In this document: piece by piece, positions 60,557 to 64,000 of the stretch
Position numbering within the stretch: the first letter of the stretch is position 1
Layout of the letters: every line of letters begins with the position of its first letter
NCBI GenBank assembly: GCA_022829145.1
Contig: CM040741.1
Span: 54,928,180-54,992,179 of the forward strand
Reading direction: 5' to 3'
Origin: Albula goreensis
Taxonomy: Eukaryota; Chordata; Actinopteri; Albuliformes; Albulidae
DNA: 64,000 bases
Made by a program: the position numbers and the translations under genes
Notes under the pieces: generated by a model
What the model was told of the DNA's origin: nothing
What the model saw: only the letters and a program-made list of their open reading frames with translations
Databases searched by the model: none

Positions 60557-62980
60557 AACCCACATCCACTGACTGAGAAAAGGACAGGCACTGTTTCAAG
60601 TGAGATCTGTGTCACACACACACACAAACACACAAACACACACACACAGTCACTGCTGCCAACACACAAGCACACATACAGAGCTATTCTTGTAAGAAGT
60701 ATAGAATGAAGAGAGGAAATTATGACCAGACAGTCCATTTGACAGAGAGGACTTCCATTTCGAGATGAAAAAACACACTTCTTGCTCCCACACACGCATG
60801 CATAGACACAGATACCACACACACATGCATATATACACCTTGCACACACAGACAGACTCTCAAATGATCATAAATACACACTCTGTCTCTCACACACCCC
60901 TCTACTTATTCCATCACTCCATTCCCAGCTGTCACTCTCATCTGCTCCACATCACCCTTTTCCTCCTGGACATTCTCCCTCTGTCAGGCTCCATGAAGAT
61001 GGGAAAGCAAGAGAGAAAGGGGGAGACATCCAGACCAATCCCTGTGTGGCCTGAAAAAAGCTCTCTCTCTTTCTCTCTCTCACCCATGGTCCCCTTCTGC
61101 CTGCACTCCTAAAATCCTCCTTTCTTCTCTTGCCAGCGACCTTTCACCTCCAAGCACATTAATACTCCTCGGCAATAAATCAAGGCTGACACGCAGCTGA
61201 ACACAGCCTGATTAAAATCGTTTGTTTAAATTCAAATTCCTTCCACTCCTGCTGTGACTTTGTGACAGTCCTGACACAGGGGGCAGCACAGTTACTCCAC
61301 TGGTAATTACTCCAGGAAACCAAGTGCCTACCTGCACTCCCTCTCACCCTCTCGTATGCTACCAGGCTGTCTTTAAACTATGAAATATCTCTTGTGGAAT
61401 CTAGATTAAGTGAAAGGTATTTTTCACAGAACATTTTTCATAATGTAAAGAGAAACATCTCACGTTGGACATACATTTTTCAAGACATTTCCAATCCACA
61501 TTCAGAAGTAATGTATGAGAGATCGGCAGAACTTTCACACCTTGGTGGGTGGCCTTTCATAGTCTTGTGAGGGATGACCAAACTACTTCCAACTGTGGCC
61601 AGAGACCTACACTGACGAGGTAAAAATTGACCAGGGTAAAATAGTGGGTAAGTCTGATAAACCCATCATTTATAGTGCTCTCTAGCAATGCCCTTGGTCT
61701 CAACCCCCCTTTTGTTTTTCTACTCTATGTTCATTCTTCTCTGCCCCCCTTTCACCCCTAAAAAAAAAAAACTCCTGCAGCTAAATGACTTGAAAATGAA
61801 AAAAATGAAAAAAGGGAATGGAAAAAAGAAAAGATAAAACACCAGCAGCTGTTATTAGCTGGCACTTACATTACCGTGCTTATACTCAGCATTAAAAATC
61901 CATACGCTCATTTCCGGAGCTAATGTCTTTGCTCATTTCTGTACATTTTTCTTTCCTGGCCGTTCATCCTCATTAGTGTTGGAGTTCCCATCAAGCTTAG
62001 TGTCAGCAGTGTGAGACAGAGGTGAATGGCTAGCATATGGCCATCCAGCTCAAGCCACTGGTGTTTCTGTGATCCATCATAATACAGTCCCCCAGCAAGC
62101 CAGGCTCAGCCTAACCAGGGTTGCAAAAATAGGGTTATGGCAGAATGCCTTTTAACCATTTATTTGAGATAACCCAGAACAAAACAGACTCATTTTCTTT
62201 GGAATTCTCTGTCTCATCGCAGCAACTTTCTCATTTGGTTTGGATTAATGCAGAAAAGTTACTTTACCAACTGACCAATGCATTTAACCTATATCCTGTT
62301 TTCTCGCTAGAGCCCAATGCCTTTAACAGAGTAAATCACACCTGTTTACATGGCTGGATCACCACTGGCTTAACTCCAGAAAGCATTCAATGAGTAACCC
62401 TCAGGCTTACAGCTCTAGACTTGAGCAAACAGATCATGTTTCAGAGAGCTTGCATGGATATCGATTGAATGCCTGAATCCTGGAGATTCCTTTGTACATT
62501 TAAATTTATGTTCTTAAACACAAATCAGTTTGTAATTTAATGTCCTCTTTGAGACAACTACTTATTAAAAATCCAACCCTCATTCTCGCACAAAAGTTGT
62601 GTTTATAGATTATCTTATTGCTGCTGCTACCCATCAATGCAGGAGAATGCAGACAAGCAACTCCTCCTTAGTCACTTCTTCCTTTTATGGTGCAGTCAAC
62701 CAGTGGAGCTGGCATAGACACATAATCACAGGACGTTACATGTATGGTTTGTTCAGACTAACCATGGGTATGCAAATGACCAGAGGGGGGTCACTGATGT
62801 CAGATGGTATTGCCACATTATGTGCCAATTAGATTCATTTCAGTTCAACGCAAAGTGCGTTATTGGCATGACATTGTGGCTGCTAGAAAGGGAGCCTGAG
62901 AAGCATGAAGCTGGATGTTTGGGGGAGTTCTGGGCAGACTCTACCAAACAGCTGAGGGCCATCCATCCCTGTCAGAGTTT
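60557..62980. other. intergenic with candidate conserved islands
   Basis: CA-rich runs at 60613-60650 and 60785-60850. Islands at 61140-61290 (ACATTAATACTCCTCGGC, CTGATTAAAATCG) and 61850-62060 (CTGTTATTAGCTGGC, CCGGAGCTAATGTC) are complex and repeat-free. No gene was recognised. Confidence 0.4.
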
Positions 62981-62982
62981 AA

Positions 62983-63038
62983 AGGGATGGAGGGAGGGTG
63001 GGAGGGATGGAGGGAGGGAGGGAGGGAGAGGAGGAGGG
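62983..63038 (+). repeat. G-rich simple repeat with quadruplex potential
   Basis: Imperfect (GGGA)n / (GGAGG)n run with more than eight GGG tracts separated by one to four bases. Confidence 0.8.
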
Positions 63039-64000
63039 TGACAGCAGAGAGAGCACAGAGGCTGAGGATGTGTCCCTCCAGACAGCAGGGCCTCCCTGTT
63101 GGTGATGGGACAGGTCTCCCTGCTCTGGGCCTGTCCTGTCTTGGCTGACACTAATCAGGGGCTTTGACTCGCCTCTCAGAGGCCACGCTGCAGTGGGACA
63201 GTGATTCATCATGCACTAGCCTTCCTGGCTTTGTGGGGAAGGGCCAAAAGCATGGAGGTGGGGGATGAATAATGCCAAAGAGAGGCACACGCTTATTGCA
63301 CATGCAAAATTACATTCACATTCAGAGAGACCCACACTGATAACCTCACACCAAAACATACGCGTACATCATACAAACACACAAAATATCCTTATCTTTA
63401 TATGTACACACACAAATAAATGTACATGTTCATACACAAACACACATGCCCACACAAGCACAGATGTATACAAGCACAATCACATGCACACATTTTTAAG
63501 TGGACAGTCATGCTATCCCATATAGAATGAGGCAAGCTGTGGGGTGGAGTCAGATGTTGTGTAGGAGGAGTTGGAAATGTTATGGGAAAGCTATCCTGTG
63601 CAGAGCTCACCTAGTTGTAATGCAGCTAATTTTTTTGGCAAGTTACAACCCTGTTCCAGAAAAGGGTAAAAGAGCATGAGATTGCAGCCATTAAATTTTC
63701 CTTGACTTCCCCTGATTAATCTGGTTTAAGGCCTCATTGCTATATGTTTTGGTCTTTTCTTTGATTTTCTGATTGACAAATGAGAGGGGCTCCCCATTGG
63801 TGGGCCGGATTCTGGTCGTCTCAAAATCATCTGCCCTACACACACTAGCAACCGTTCCACTCTGAAGACATTTAGGGGCCCGCAGTCTTCTTACAACATC
63901 TTGAGCACTCTGTTATCCGTGTGTTCCCTTGTGTTCTTTGTTCTGTGTTTCTCAATATTATGGGTGTTCCAAGTAGTTTCCCATATTATCTCTGTACAGG
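63039..64000. other. intergenic to window end, no gene recognised
   Basis: CA-rich imperfect repeats at 63370-63490. Otherwise no supported feature. Confidence 0.5.

Noticed and set aside
59964..60599. 211-codon minus-strand open frame of HHPLTAGE-type repeats
   Set aside because: It lies wholly on a 24-bp minisatellite whose period is a multiple of three, so open frames are expected. Other frames are equally open and there is no gene context.

Overview
The window looks like nuclear DNA from a ray-finned fish. Three spliced vertebrate genes can be read exon by exon, together with a canonical eukaryotic tRNA gene. The rest has long CA/GT and CT/GA microsatellites and degraded fish-type repeats. 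I found no prokaryotic, plasmid, phage or CRISPR features. The exact species cannot be told from the sequence.

Layout. (1) 1-7876, minus strand: the first eleven coding exons of the telomerase reverse transcriptase gene (tert), about 875 residues from the N-terminus to motif E. The last exons, encoding the C-terminal extension, lie beyond the left edge. (2) 7877-9840: upstream region of tert, then a tRNA-Gly(CCC) gene at 9588-9658. (3) 9850-21040, plus strand: tia1, twelve coding exons giving 386 residues with three RRMs and a Q/G/W-rich tail. It has a TATA-less promoter with NRF1-like and YY1-like sites and a long 3' UTR with a 29-base T run. (4) 22400-28730, plus strand: the fish orthologue of human C2orf42, eight coding exons giving 678 residues. 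A ZNF143/Staf-like site and an E-box lie just upstream. (5) 28731-64000: about 35 kb with no recognisable gene. It contains microsatellites, three tandem-repeat blocks (31.8, 44.0-44.9 and 60.0 kb), a tRNA-derived SINE remnant, a decayed LINE reverse-transcriptase fragment, a Tigger-like MITE with intact ends, purine/pyrimidine-skewed tracts, and islands of complex AT-rich sequence with homeodomain/POU/PBX-HOX-type motifs that look like candidate conserved enhancers.

How the genes relate. tert and tia1 are divergent with the tRNA between them; tia1 and c2orf42 are tandem, matching their adjacency on human 2p13. TERT copies telomeric repeats, TIA1 is an RNA-binding splicing and stress-granule factor, and C2orf42 is poorly characterised. 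There is no sign that they form one functional system. The most useful leads are the tert-tRNA-tia1 juxtaposition, a SWIM-like Cys/His pattern in C2orf42, the Tigger-like MITE, the 24-bp minisatellite and the possible regulatory desert.
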